Positions 34,153 through 44,330 of a stretch of 64,000 bases of DNA are shown here, piece after piece. Within the stretch, counting starts at the first letter, position 1. The number at the start of each line of letters is the position of its first letter. The DNA is from Ichthyophis bannanicus (lineage: Eukaryota; Chordata; Amphibia; Gymnophiona; Ichthyophiidae): positions 1,073,722,448-1,073,786,447 of the forward strand of contig CM066031.1 in assembly GCA_033557465.1 (NCBI GenBank). The letters are read 5' to 3'. A program made the position numbers and the translations under genes. Below the pieces are notes generated by a model, which made no database searches, was not told where the DNA came from, and saw only the letters and a program-made list of their open reading frames with translations.

Positions 34153-34303
34153 GATGGAGCACGCTGCTTTAAAGGGCCGCTGCCCTTTGATCTCCCTCGG
34201 CGGCGGTATGCTCTAGCTGCTCCGATGGAGCACGCTGCTTTAAAGGGCCGCTGCCCTTTGATCTCACTCGGCGGTGGCATGCTCTAGCTGCTCCAATGGA
34301 GCA
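34153..34303 (-). repeat. Two 71-bp GC-rich monomers at L2 5' end
   Basis: Two tandem units (34153-34223 and 34224-34294) differ at only a few positions, and a 9-bp partial third unit runs almost to the insertion boundary. Each contains CTTTAAAGGGCCGCTGCCC-like sequence and a GGAGCAGCTAGAGC block in minus orientation. The terminal position is like that of promoter monomers known from some L1 families. Confidence 0.9.
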
Positions 34304-34305
34304 GA

Positions 34306-35360
34306 TGGGTTAGAAATTGGTTGAGTGGGAAGTGACAAAGGGTACAGGTAAATGGAGTTCACTCTGAGTAGAAGGATGTTACCAGTGGTGTGCCCCAGGA
34401 ATCTGTCCTTGGTCTATTTCTCTTTAACATTTTTGTTAGTGATATTGCGGAAAGACAGTAAGAAAATATTTGCCTCTTTGCAGATGATACCAAAATCTGC
34501 AATAGAGTAGATACCCAGGAAGAAGTAAATAATATGAGGAGGGATCTAGCTAAACTTGAAAAATGGTCAAGAATTTGGCAGCTGAGATTTAATGCTACAA
34601 AATGCAGGGTCAGGCACTTGGACTGCAAAAATCTAAGGGAGCAGTAAAGTATAGGTTCCAAAAAACGTCCGTCCATGAAAGAAGAGTGAGGCCTGGGCAT
34701 GATTGTTTCTGATGATCTTAAAGTGACTAAAGAGGTAGAAAAAGTGATGGTGAAAGCCAGAAGTATGCTTGGGTGCATAGGGAGAGGAATGGCTAGCAGA
34801 AAGAAGGAGATTATAGTGCTGCTCTATAAGTCTCTGGAGCAACCTCATTTGGAGTATTGTGTTCAGTTCTGGAGACTACACCTTCAAAAGAATATAAACA
34901 GGATGGAATTGGTGCAGAGGGTGGCTACTAAAATTGTCCATGGTCTTCATTATAAACCATATGGGGACAGATTAAAGATCTTAATATGTATACATTAGAG
35001 GAAAGGCAGGATAGAGGAGATATGATAGAGATGTTTAAATAGCTCCGTGGAATAAATGCACAAGAGGAGAGCCTCTACTGAAAGTAAGCTCTACAACTAG
35101 GAGATATAGGATGAGGGTAAAAGGGATAGACTCAGGAGTAATATGCGGAAATATTTCTTTACAGAAAGAGTTGTAGATGCATGGAATAGTCTCCCAGTGG
35201 AAGTGATAGAGATAAGGACAGTATCTAAATTCAAGAAAGCATGGGACAAATATAGAAGATCTCTAAAGCATAAAAGGGAAAATAGTAGTTGATATGGAAG
35301 AGCAGACTAGATAGGCCATATGGTCTTTTTCTGCTGCCATGATTCTATGTTTCTAATGTA
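34306..35360 (+). mobile_element. CR1-clade LINE, 3' half of the split copy
   Basis: It resumes with TGGGTTAGAAATTGGTTGAG. Frames give SLFNIFVSDIAE-like and FADDTKICNRVDTQEE, then DLKVTKEVEKVMVKARSMLG, KKEIIVLLYKSLEQPHLEYC and LVQRVATKIVHGL. It ends with GGCCATATGGTCTTTTTCTG and ATTCTATGTTTCTA. Several stops are present. Confidence 0.92.
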
Positions 35361-35364
35361 GCCT

Positions 35365-36390
35365 CCAAAGGTAGACCTCTTCACAGGGAGCGTCCAGAAA
35401 TAAGGTTTACATAAAGTGTGGTTTGGTTTGGGGTTTTTTCCAAGCTGCATGAGCTCTGCAGAGCTGAAACTACTGTTATCCATCATAATGCAGGACCTGC
35501 ACAGAAAAGGTCTCAACTTATAAAATGTTGCATCACCCAGGAATCATTAAAACCTGTATAGCTGAAGGTGAAATGTCTTCTTTATGCCTTTTCAGGGATG
35601 GAGCTGCCTGGGAAGTAGCATAAAGGGATACATCCTAAAAGGTTTTTTGCTGTGTCCCCAACTAGGATGTACCTAGGGCAGGAGTTGAGTGGGTTCCAGA
35701 TTAACTAATGCTTCAGTATTTATTGGAAAGGGTCTTTTGCCTTTTTGTTGCTTCCTTGAAGAAGACTGAAAGCAAAACCAGCCAGGAGCCTCATGTCCTG
35801 TGAAAGCTAACAAAAAGAAGTAGCAAAGGAAAAGAGGGACCCACTTCTAGGAGAGCGGAAGTCTGTGTTGGTTTTTTCTGCTTTTCTGCCTCTCTATCAA
35901 GCAGACTGTGAACTAGGAAATGGATAGCCTTATGTCTGTTTAGGGTGGGTCCTGAAGAGCCGTCCAGATCTCAGAACAAAATAAAAGCAGGGCCTCATAG
36001 AAGAGGTATAAAGATAAAGGGGCTTTTCCCCAGGATCTGATTCCTGCAACCAAATACAACGAGGAATCTAGTGATCTGGGACTGCTGCTGAGCTGGAAAC
36101 TAGAACTCATGCACAGATAACTAAACTGTGGATAAAGAAATGAAGAGTTTTCCAAGAAAGCAGATGATGAATATCCAGGGTGGAAAAAACGTAGAACATG
36201 AGTCTAGAGTGAGTGGAGAATCCAGCGGAGGACTGTTGGGGTATCTTCAAAGAAGGTACTGTACTACATATAGATTTGTTCCAAAACTGTTCTGTAAAGT
36301 TGGAGTCTCAGTTATACATCACTGTGTGCTATAAACCTATTTCTTAACCACTCCCTCATCGAGGAATGGAGAGCTGTGAAAGTGTAGACA
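35365..36390. other. Sequence without recognised feature
   Basis: No exon or repeat was recognised between the CR1 end and the Harbinger element. Confidence 0.35.
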
Positions 36391-36589
36391 CTAAGGGGTA
36401 TGTTTACTAAAACCCCGTTAGGTGCGCGGCGCATTAGTGTGCGGGATGCCATACAAGGAGTGGGCGTGTCAGTCTGAAAAAAGCAAACCGGGAATAATCA
36501 TGCACTAATGTGCGCGGCGCACTAATGTGCACCGCACACATTAGCGCATGAGAAACGCGCACAGGAAGCATAAGCGGCGTGCTGATGTG

Positions 36590-36676
36590 CAAGCACAAGA
36601 ACAGAGCCACATTACAATGGTTAAGACACTGACTGATGGTTCAGGGATCATGGGTTCAATCCCACACTGTGCCCAA
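36590..36676 (+). repeat. tRNA-like module 1 in Harbinger element
   Basis: ACATTACAATGGTTAAGACA is followed by a perfect B box GGTTCAATCCC (36653-36663) flanked by GGGATCAT and ACACTGTGCCC. It aligns with the module at 37000 and, inverted, with 1298-1375. Confidence 0.6.
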
Positions 36677-36781
36677 TGAATAAGGCTGGCTGAAGTACTA
36701 CCTGTTATGTGTAATATTGCAGTCTGAGACATATTAATTTTATTTTAATTACTGCTACTAGCAAACGCACTCTGAAAGCAC

Positions 36782-37445
36782 TGTAACATAAGGCGCCCCA
36801 TAAGGTACCCCAGAGGGCACATTTTAAAGTGCACTGTCCGCCACGGCACCCTACAATGTTGCATAAAGGGTGGCATATAGGGCGCCATATAGGGTGCCCT
36901 AGGAGGCACAGCAAGGTCATAGCACTGTTTTTGATGGCAGCACTGTGCATTTCAACGCATGGAAAGCATAAGTAGGTGCGCTGAAATGCAAGGAGGAACA
37001 GCAGTATAGCACAATGGTTTAGGCACTGACTGATGATACAGGGGTCATGACTTTCATCCCCAGTGTGCCCAGTACGTAAGGCTGGCTGAGGCATCAGCTT
37101 TGACATGTAAGTATTGTTTCCTGAGGCATTTTATTTGTATTTTAATTATTCCTGCCAGCAAACACACCCTCACGTGCCGTAACCTAAGGTGCCGCATAAG
37201 GCACCCTATAAGGCACTCCATAGGGCACATTATAAAGTGCACTGTCCGCCACGGCACCCTATAATGTCCCCTATAGGGCACCCTATAAGGCGCTCCATAG
37301 GACACCTTATAAGGCACCTTATAAGGACTGGCACCCTATCAGTCACTCCATAGCATACTGTATAGTGCACTTTATATGGACGGTAACCATAAGGTGCCCT
37401 ATAGGGCGCCCTATAAAGCGCCCTCTGAGGCACCTTATGGGTACA
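36782..37445. repeat. Field of short palindromic GGCGCCCTATA-type repeats
   Basis: Dozens of 10-12-bp words such as CACCCTATAAGGCGC, TATAGGGCGCC and CTTATAAGGCACC occur in both orientations, so the region can form many alternative hairpins. A ~400-bp direct duplication (about 36560-36860 and 36960-37262) overlaps its left part. Runs of YRVPYRG-type peptide in the open frames are a result of the repeat. Confidence 0.85.
37000..37072 (+). repeat. tRNA-like module 2 in Harbinger element
   Basis: TAGCACAATGGTTTAGGCAC followed by GGGGTCATGACTTTCATCCCC. The A box is good and the B box degenerate. It is the second copy in the ~400-bp duplication. Confidence 0.5.
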
Positions 37446-37524
37446 GTATGCTGAGGGTATTATTGCTGGCAGCACTAATGTACTTTAAAAATAGATAATG
37501 CTTTGGACAGCCCTATCAAATAAC

Positions 37525-37600
37525 CCCACTGTGGGTTTGAATCCATGACCTCTGGCTCTACTGGTAGTGAAGTAACCAGTGGGCTACAGCTGCTAGTAAA
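37525..37600 (-). repeat. tRNA-like module 3 in Harbinger element
   Basis: The minus strand reads TAGCCCACTGGTTA (good A box) and, after a spacer, GGTCATGGATTCAAACCC (near-perfect B box). Confidence 0.55.
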
Positions 37601-39179
37601 CCCCTGGCTGGCTGCAGAAGGACTGCAAGTCACCACACAAACAGTCTGCTGTGGTCACCAGGATAGGGTTAACCCACCCATACCCATGATGCACTGCACA
37701 TGCAAATCAGCAGTCTACAGATGATCACAAGATGGGGTATGCATCCCCACAGCACCTCGGCCTGGTAGGGGGAACTGACCGTGTGTGGTATTGGCACAGA
37801 GTAGCTACACACCGTCACATTGTGCAGGTACGGCACTCACCCTGAGGGTGAGGTGGGGCGCCCAGCACCAGGTCCACAGCAGGGATAGGCCATGCTGTAG
37901 GTCCCCAGCAGTGCTAATGTGTGAGATAGGTAGTTTCTGCTGACACACCTTGGATATATCTGTATGTCTCAGTCAGGTGTAGCCCCTATGGACCCCTAGG
38001 AGGATTATGTACCATCACCCTCCTCCTCCTTCTTCAGGGCTGAGGGTGGTAAACAAGGTCTGCCACCAACAGCTCCATATTCTACCTCCCTGCAGTGGTG
38101 GCAGTAGAGGGGACCATCAACCCCAGTCCTGCTGGGGAACAGACACCCTACAGGGCAGTCAATGTAGCTCTGTACACATCCATAACGCAATAGCAGACAG
38201 ACATTAGGCCTGGATATGCTAAGCTGCCCCCCACCACTATCTGATATTCTCCTGCAGCAAGCCTTCAGCCGCTGCACCCTGCAAGGCACTCCATCAGGAC
38301 ACATACCAGCTGCAGACAGTCTGCTAGCTAGTCCATAGTGCATGTTCCTGGTGGAAATGCATACACCCCAAACTGGGATGTCAGCATACACACCAAGCAG
38401 ATAAGTCAGTGACTGGGCCCCAAATGAAAACCCATAAATATCACATGAGAGAAATAGTAGATAGCAGTATGGGGGTGCCTAGCCATGCTGTGGTCACTGC
38501 ACAGTCAGGGTGAGAGTGATCTCCCAGCAGGACATGCTGTGGCCACCCTGTCTGTGCAGGTGGTGGCCGGGCACTACAATGTCCCAGCCAGTGCCCTATG
38601 CCCTGTGCAGATGCATCCTGGCCAGGCCACCCTGTCCGGGCTATACCCATGGTACTTTGCTCCTCATTATGCACATTGGCAGGCCAATACTGGCAACAGT
38701 GCTGGCAGTGTGGGCTGTGGAGGGTGTTTGCAGCCACCACACACTGGATAGACAGACACACACTCCCACACCTATGCTAGCATTGTGCTACTCTAGAGGA
38801 GTTTAGCAGCCCTGGTCACCACACCAGTCCTGGGCACAGTGCAGGCATGGATATGGTACGCAATACTTTTGGGGGTCACTCCCCAGAGTGGTAAACACTG
38901 TCAGAGACCAGACCTGAAGCACACTCCACAGACAGCAGAAAGGTTGCTATGATGGAGCTCAATCAGCAAACTTTGCTTAACGTAGGAATTGGTATCTGCC
39001 AGTAATCATAGCAAACGTTTGATAGCTGTGTACCATATTCCCAGGTGTAGGGTGGCATTGCTAAGGTATGCAAGGGCTAGTATTGGGAGATGCACGCAGG
39101 GCCCAATGTCCTGCCTCTCCAGGAGGCATTGGATAATGGAGCCTGTGGGTATGGGTGTGTCTGCCCCTGTTGGCTGCTG

Positions 39180-39390
39180 CTTTACGGCAGAGGTTCCCAA
39201 CTCCAGTCCTGGTGTGCCAAACACTGTTCAGGTTTTCATGCTGTCCTCATGAATATGCATGAGATACATCTGCATACCATGGGGTTGGTGCATAGATATG
39301 CAGCACAGGCATCTTTATTAAAGGCAGCATGGAACCTGAATGGTGTTTGGCCCTCTAGGACTGCATTTGCGAGACTCTGCTCTAGGTAAT
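39180..39390. repeat. Foldback with ~65-bp arms and ATGCATGAG core
   Basis: The arm GGCAGAGGTTCCCAACTCCA...GTGCCAAACACTGTTCAGG pairs with CCTGAATGGTGTTTGGCCC...GACTCTGCTCTAG about 140 bp further on. The core AATATGCATGAGATACAT is the signature of a widespread vertebrate foldback repeat. It lies inside the Harbinger element, partly within the first unit of the 457-bp duplication. Confidence 0.7.
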
Positions 39391-39526
39391 GCGCCTGTTT
39401 ATGGTGTCTTTGCTCTGTAGGCTAAAATGTAGGTGTTTTGGGCATGTTTACATCATCTGCAATAAAGGTTCTGTCTGTATTAGCATGTTGTAGTAGTGGG
39501 TAAAATATGGGGACTGGGTTGGCAGG

Positions 39527-39606
39527 CACCATAGCTGGGACTTGAACCTGTGATCTTTTGCCTCCATACACACTGGTTGTGTGCACTGCACCACCTTGTT
39601 GCCGCA
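39527..39606 (-). repeat. tRNA-like module 4 in Harbinger element
   Basis: The minus strand has TGGTGCAGTGC (A-box-like) and a perfect B box GGTTCAAGTCCC 40-50 nt further on, the proper order and spacing for a tRNA-derived promoter. Confidence 0.6.
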
Positions 39607-39984
39607 GAGAGAGTGCATTCCCTGGTGATACCATGACTGTTTGTCCGGCAGGGCCTGTCTGTTGCAGTGCATGGCACCCACCTACACAGGGCTAGGCCAT
39701 GGTCTGCTCTGGGCAGCTGCCACTGCCCCCTCCACCAACAGTACCCCTCCGCCACCATGCTGACATGGCCTTATAGTGGAGACAGCATAAAACCTGAATG
39801 ATTTGTGGGCCTCCAGGACTGAATTTGGGGGACTCTGCTCCAGGTAATGCGCATGTTTCTGGTGTCTGTGCTCGGTGGGGTAAAATATAGGCGTTTGAAC
39901 CATGCGTATGTTCTCTGCAATAAAGGTTTGTCCTTACTATCACGGTCTAGTAGCGGGTAAAATATGGGGATTGGATTGGCAGTA

Positions 39985-40062
39985 GCCCCAGCTGGGACTT
40001 GAACTTGTGACCTTCTGCTCCTGAACACACTGGCTGTGTTCACCGCACCACACTGTGCTCAC
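39985..40062 (-). repeat. tRNA-like module 5 in Harbinger element
   Basis: The counterpart of module 4 in the second 457-bp unit. The minus strand has TGGTGCGGTGAAC and AGTTCAAGTCCC. The B box differs from consensus at its first base. Confidence 0.55.
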
Positions 40063-41111
40063 AGAGACAGTGCAGTCCCTAGAGATACCATGGTTGTTTG
40101 TCAGACACAGCCTGTCTGTTGCAGTGCATGGCACCCACCTACACAGGGCTAGGCCATGGTCGGCACTGGGCAGCTTCCACTGCCCCCCTCCACCACCAGT
40201 ACCCCTCTGCCATCATGCTGACATGCCCTTCTGCTGGTGGTGCTGGTGGTGTGCAAGCCATCCAGTGTGCAGGTAGGCAGCTGCCTATGGTGCGTGTTCT
40301 GGGGTAGGGGTGCCTGCATAGGCGTCCACGCTTCCCCCCAACACCTCCTGCCAATGTTCTGTGCCCTTGGGGGTACCTGCTGGGTACTATCCCCTGTGAC
40401 ACTGTGATAAACACTCTCGTGCCCATGTTGGGCCCTCATCAGTTGCTGTCTGGCTGCTGTTCAGTTTCAGCATTCCTAAGTGCCATCTAGGCATCTGCCT
40501 AGTCCGCACTGTGCCCCAGCTGCACCACAGCATGTGCCGCCTGCAGCCCTCTGTATCCCCTTTCGCAGCATCTGTCCAGTTGCCCATTCTGATATGCCCG
40601 CCCTGCTGTTGTGGAACATGTGCATGCCATAGGAAACCTGTCCAATGGAGAGGGAAACCCTGATTAGTGCTATTTCACTGTGGGATCATTCACCTTGTAT
40701 GGGGACGGAGCGTAGACCCTTCCAAAATTCATATTTATTTTTTGGGGCTTTCCTGGGAGTGTTTTTTGATGTTTCCCATTACTATCACTATTGCCCAGCT
40801 TGATTATAATTTTTTAAATTTTGTTGGGGTCCTTTTCAATGTTTATTTGTACTTTTGTACCGTGCACATGTATCACACTTATCACTTTTTGTAGGTTTCC
40901 CTGGTTTTGCTGTACATTGCTGACATAAATGGTTTCTCTTCCCTTTAAATCGGCTCTAACGCGAGGTTTTCACTCGCGGTATTTTTTGCCTCGGATTTCA
41001 ACCTCGCTAATGTGCGGGGAGCCTCTCCCCTCCCACTCTCCACCCATTGACCCCTTCTCTGAGTCCCTGGGGAGCCTTCCTCCACCCTACGGGAGCCTTT
41101 CCCCGCCTTCA

Positions 41112-41260
41112 TCACACATTAGCGCGCCGCGCACATGAGTGTTCACAATAGTGCCCCGTAATGCGACATTAGCATGCGCTAAGGTACCTTAGTGCACGCT
41201 AACATGCGCAGCACACATTAGCGCACATTAGCGCACAGTAGCGCACATTAGCGCAGTTTA
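41112..41260 (-). repeat. Subterminal repeat array of Harbinger element
   Basis: At least five words of the type GCGCACATTA or GCGCACAGTA follow one another just inside the right terminus, with related GCACTAATGTGCG words inside the left terminus. Such clustered subterminal repeats commonly serve as transposase-binding sites in DNA transposons. Confidence 0.75.
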
Positions 41261-41279
41261 GTAAACATACCCCTAAGTT

Positions 41280-41875
41280 GGCATCTGTGCAGGACCTTGG
41301 ACAAGATCTCCTCCACTCCCTTTGGGGCTCACAAAAAAATACAAACTTGTTTGAAGCCCCACAAATCTGCCACAACCAACAGGGGATTTCACCAGAGGCC
41401 AGTTACAGAAATGTATAAGTAGGACCCGGAGAGCCTGTGTGGCCAGCTACAGGTATGAATATCGTGTGCCCAAAGAGAAGTTTAATGAGCACTGAGCACT
41501 TTAAATTTGTGGAATATATTGTATTGCTGAAATCATTTTACTTTGTAATGACATTGAAAGGGTGGTGATTCAGGGCCTGTGATACAAACCCTACAAATAG
41601 GTGCTCAAAATGTACTTCCTGGGAAACAGAAGGCATGGAGGAACATGAAAAGTTTGTAAAGTTTGACAGGCTTTCATACATTGCAGTAAAGTGAAATCTT
41701 CCATAGTTAAAAAAACTCAAGATCAAGGGGTCTTGATTCAAAGTTGCAGTAAGGATATCTACTTCCTCGCCCATGCTCTGATCAGACATGTCTAATGGTG
41801 TCTAAATTTTCCCCATTAACAGTGACTTCATTTGTGTCCATGAGCTCTAAAAGTAGTGATGTCAGCATGAGAGAA
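41280..41875. other. Sequence without recognised feature
   Basis: Nothing recognised between the Harbinger end and the CR1 fragment. Confidence 0.35.
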
Positions 41876-41879
41876 GAAG

Positions 41880-42285
41880 AGGTGATGACACTCTCTATCA
41901 CTTCTATCCCGCCTTTCCTCTAAGGTGTCCATATTAAGATCCTTAAGTCTGTCCTCATATGCTTTATAATGAAGACCACTAACCATTTTAGTAGCCACCC
42001 TCTGCACCGACTCCATCCTGTTCACATCCTTTTGAAGGTGCGGTCTCCAGAATTGCACACTATACTCCAAATGAGGTCGCACCAAAGACTTATACAGAGG
42101 CATTATCACCTCCTTTTTTCTGCTAGCCATTCCTCTCCGTATGCACCCAAGCATCCTTCTAGCTTTTGCCATCGCCTTTTCTACCTATTTAGCTACTGTA
42201 AGATCATCAGACACAACCACGCCTAGGTCCCGCTCTTCTTTAGTGGGCAAAAGTACTTCATCCCCTATACTATATTGCTCCCTTG
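41880..42285 (-). mobile_element. CR1-clade LINE internal fragment
   Basis: The minus strand encodes AKARRMLGCIRRGMASRKKE, SLVRPHLEYSVQFWRPHLQK and VQRVATKMVSGLHYKAYEDR, nearly the same as the CR1 in the L1 at 56.4-57.6 kb. Both ends are missing, so it is a truncated internal piece. The frame is open over 114 residues. Confidence 0.88.
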
Positions 42286-42289
42286 GATT

Positions 42290-43245
42290 GCTGCAGCATC
42301 TGCAATGGAAAGTACATATGCTTGGGTTGGATCTGAAAGGCAGTGGTAAGAACAGAGTTCAGAGGTAGAGCAAGCTTACTGTCAGGGCAGGCTATGGGAA
42401 CCAGTAGGCTAAAATTCTCCAGGTTGGTGCTGGCAGGTTAGCAATGGACAGGTCCTGTCAGGCTATGCCAAGGGGAGCAAGACAGCTAGATGTCTGGGCA
42501 AGGCTTAGCTTGTTTTCATGGCTACTTGGGTTGTTGAGATGAGATACTGTAGGGAGGGCTTTGGAATGAGTGTTAAAAACGTATATACCCAGCTGCATGG
42601 GTTGTGGAGAACCAAAGAGGGAGCTGATCTGAAAAAGGAACAATATTCTAGAAGCAACCAAAGCTTCTGTGGCTGGCAATTGCAATATGGCAATGTGAGA
42701 ACCAGAATAACTAGGAAGACTGGTTGGGCCAGTTAGCCTTTTACTGCCACCATTTGCTGATATCATGTTATACGAGGTAATAAAATTGTAATCTTGTTTG
42801 ACACAGATTCGTTTTCTATAGTACAAATACCTTTGTATGGTTTTATGTAAGTCACACTGTGATTTATTGATGTCATTTTAGCACTTTTCAGGTTTTGTCT
42901 TGTGCCTCTAGTGTATATTTCACTGCATTTTCCCTTCTTTCGGTAGGTGGTGATTACTTTCATCAGTGTAGCCTGCAGCTATGACCAGCACTAGAACCTT
43001 TATGAGACCCTATTTTTCACACTATTTATTAGCAACAAGATTTGATTCAGTTTAATGATGCTATGTAGACATGCTTTAATTCATTCAATTTTACAGTGTC
43101 TCTGTCCTCTCAGAAACATCTTTAAGGATTCTGATAATTGTTGTAATAGTTTTGATTGAAAGCTTGTTTTTCCCCGCATTCTATCTCTAACTGGTTAGAA
43201 ATATTATGTCATCGCTTCTTATTGTATAATCATATTTTTTTTAAT
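42290..43245. other. Sequence without recognised feature
   Basis: No exon or repeat was recognised. Open frames on opposite strands at 42458-42826 overlap and are uninformative. Confidence 0.35.
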
Positions 43246-43248
43246 TTA

Positions 43249-43695
43249 GTATACGCGTTTCCAGTTGTACTTCAAAGCAAGTTCCATTCTGCTACCATAG
43301 GTCGATGCATGTTGCATCATGTGAACATGGCTCAAAAGACCATCACTGAAAATGAAGCCTTCAGAATGCAGTTTTCACAACACAAGCAGGAGCCATCATG
43401 TTGCCATCAACAACGATCCTTCAGCATTATCATGGCACCAATTCAGGACCAGCGAATGCTGGCTCTCACAATGCTTATCAGTAAGCTGTGGAAAGCAGGA
43501 AGGCCAGTCCCCACGCATGCTGAACAGAGCTCTCGTTTCATGAAGCGCACCTTCGACAGATACTCCTACCCCCATCGCTACTCTTCCTATGTAGTCAGGA
43601 CATCAAGCTTGACCTATGGGAAACAGTGCTACCGTCGATTCCTTCAAGCGAGAGTAGATGTTCACAATTGCAGGGTAGTGCAACGTAGCCTGTGA
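43249..43695 (+). other. Unidentified open frame, ~149 codons
   Basis: The frame is open from the TTTTAATTTAG acceptor-like sequence just upstream to a TGA at 43693-43695. Its C-terminal half is basic and aromatic, with MKRTFDRYSYPHRYSSYVVR and YGKQCYRRFL, plus a MLALTMLISKLWKAGRP stretch. I recognise no domain. It could be an exon, an old transposon ORF or chance. I compared it with the last exons of GSG1 and GPRC5 family genes, near EMP1 in mammals, and saw no convincing match. Confidence 0.3.
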
Positions 43696-43699
43696 TATT

Positions 43700-44220
43700 T
43701 CACTTGCTCTGCAGGGTTACAGCAGCAGCAGCAGCGACAGTGATCACTGTGGGAGTCACAGTGCGGCAGCAGTGAAAACAGCGGTGTGAATTGTGGGCAC
43801 TCAGCAGCAGTCACGCCAGGATAGAGAACTGCTTGGGTTGCAGTGGCAAGAACAGCAGCCGTGAAAGGTTTAAAAGGCAGTGTAGGCAACTGTGGTCAGG
43901 AAGATGGAGCCAAGGGGCTGCAGGGCTCTGTGAAAGAAGTGGAGTTCTGGCACTGAGGAGTCATGGGGCAGCCAGGGATAGCAGTGATAGATGCCGTCTT
44001 TAGGGAGGAAGAGCGGCAACAGCAAAGTTGCGATAAAGGAGGAAAACCTGGCTGCCTGTCACTACGAAGCAGAAACAGACTTAACAGGGAGAGAGAGAGC
44101 GGAGTCCGGTGTTCGCAAGCATCCCAGGAAAAAAACCTCCGAAGCAAGACTGTACCAAGGTAGAAATGCGCCCTTAGTGACTAACGAATTGGGTGCTTCC
44201 TCCATCCTTGCTGCGTGCAG
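43700..44220. other. CAG-rich sequence without recognised gene
   Basis: Short CAG/CAGCAG runs (about 43720-43740) and GGCAGCAG words occur. No gene was recognised. Confidence 0.35.
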
Positions 44221-44224
44221 GAAC

Positions 44225-44330
44225 TCATTCTCTTTGAGCTTCCTGAAAGCCCAGGGTTGATATCAGGGCCCCTTTCTGTACTTGCGCCCTGTGCAGCTGC
44301 ACCACTCACACAGCCATTGGTACGGCCTTG
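44225..44330. mobile_element. hAT MITE fragment, right end
   Basis: TTTCTGTACTTGCGCCCTGT, CACCACTCACA and the terminal ATTGGTACGGCCTTG match the right part of the 193-bp element at 3376-3568. The left end was not found. Confidence 0.65.

Larger units (their letters stand above)
28169..34305 (-). mobile_element. L2-clade LINE, near full length, disrupted, in the CR1 copy
   Basis: It is flanked by a 7-bp duplication TGGGTTA (28162-28168 and 34306-34312), so both ends are fixed. Reading the minus strand: 5' GC-rich 71-bp monomers, a 23-bp minisatellite, a Pro/Ser-rich low-complexity region, then a frameshifted apurinic-type endonuclease (ALTETWL, GRGGGVGLLLS) at about 32,000-32,650. The RT ([39 protein letters not shown] for YADD, LDYCNLLLAGLP, LHWLPV) follows at 30,250-29,010, and the 3' end is a (TAG)n tail. 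In-frame stops and the altered catalytic box make it inactive. Its sense strand is strikingly pyrimidine-rich. It carries a SINE and a second L2 as inserts. Confidence 0.9.
39290..40235 (+). repeat. 457-bp tandem duplication, two units
   Basis: The block GCCTGTCTGTTGCAGTGCAT recurs at a distance of 457 bp, as do GCAATAAAGGTT, GGGTAAAATATGGGGA and GCATGGCACCCACCTACACA. The units are visibly diverged, so the duplication is not recent. Confidence 0.88.
36395..41273. mobile_element. PIF/Harbinger-type non-autonomous element, 4.9 kb
   Basis: Both ends begin GGGGTATGTTTACTAAA, and a TAA duplication flanks them (36392-36394 and 41274-41276), as in the 655-bp MITE at 912. Subterminal arrays of GCGCACATTA-type words lie inside both ends. 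No transposase or Myb-like ORF was found. The open frames on both strands are short and low in complexity. The interior is built from repeat blocks: two tRNA-like units in a ~400-bp direct duplication, a palindrome-rich field, a third tRNA-like unit, a ~2-kb unique part, a foldback, and a 457-bp tandem duplication carrying two more tRNA-like units. It is unusually large for a non-autonomous Harbinger. Confidence 0.82.

Noticed and set aside
36590..36676. A functional tRNA gene
   Set aside because: A and B boxes are present but no complete cloverleaf with acceptor stem could be fitted.
37054..37475. Frames with repeated YRVPYRG/YRAPYRA peptide
   Set aside because: They come from the palindromic CCTATAAGGCGC words and not from a protein gene.
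40055..40426. Overlapping frames on both strands in the 40-kb region
   Set aside because: All six frames show open runs here because of the duplicated, GC-rich composition. No motif is conserved between the two 457-bp units.
43249..43695. An exon of GSG1 or a GPRC5 gene, neighbours of EMP1 in mammals
   Set aside because: I compared what I remember of their C-terminal exons in all three frames and saw no convincing match.
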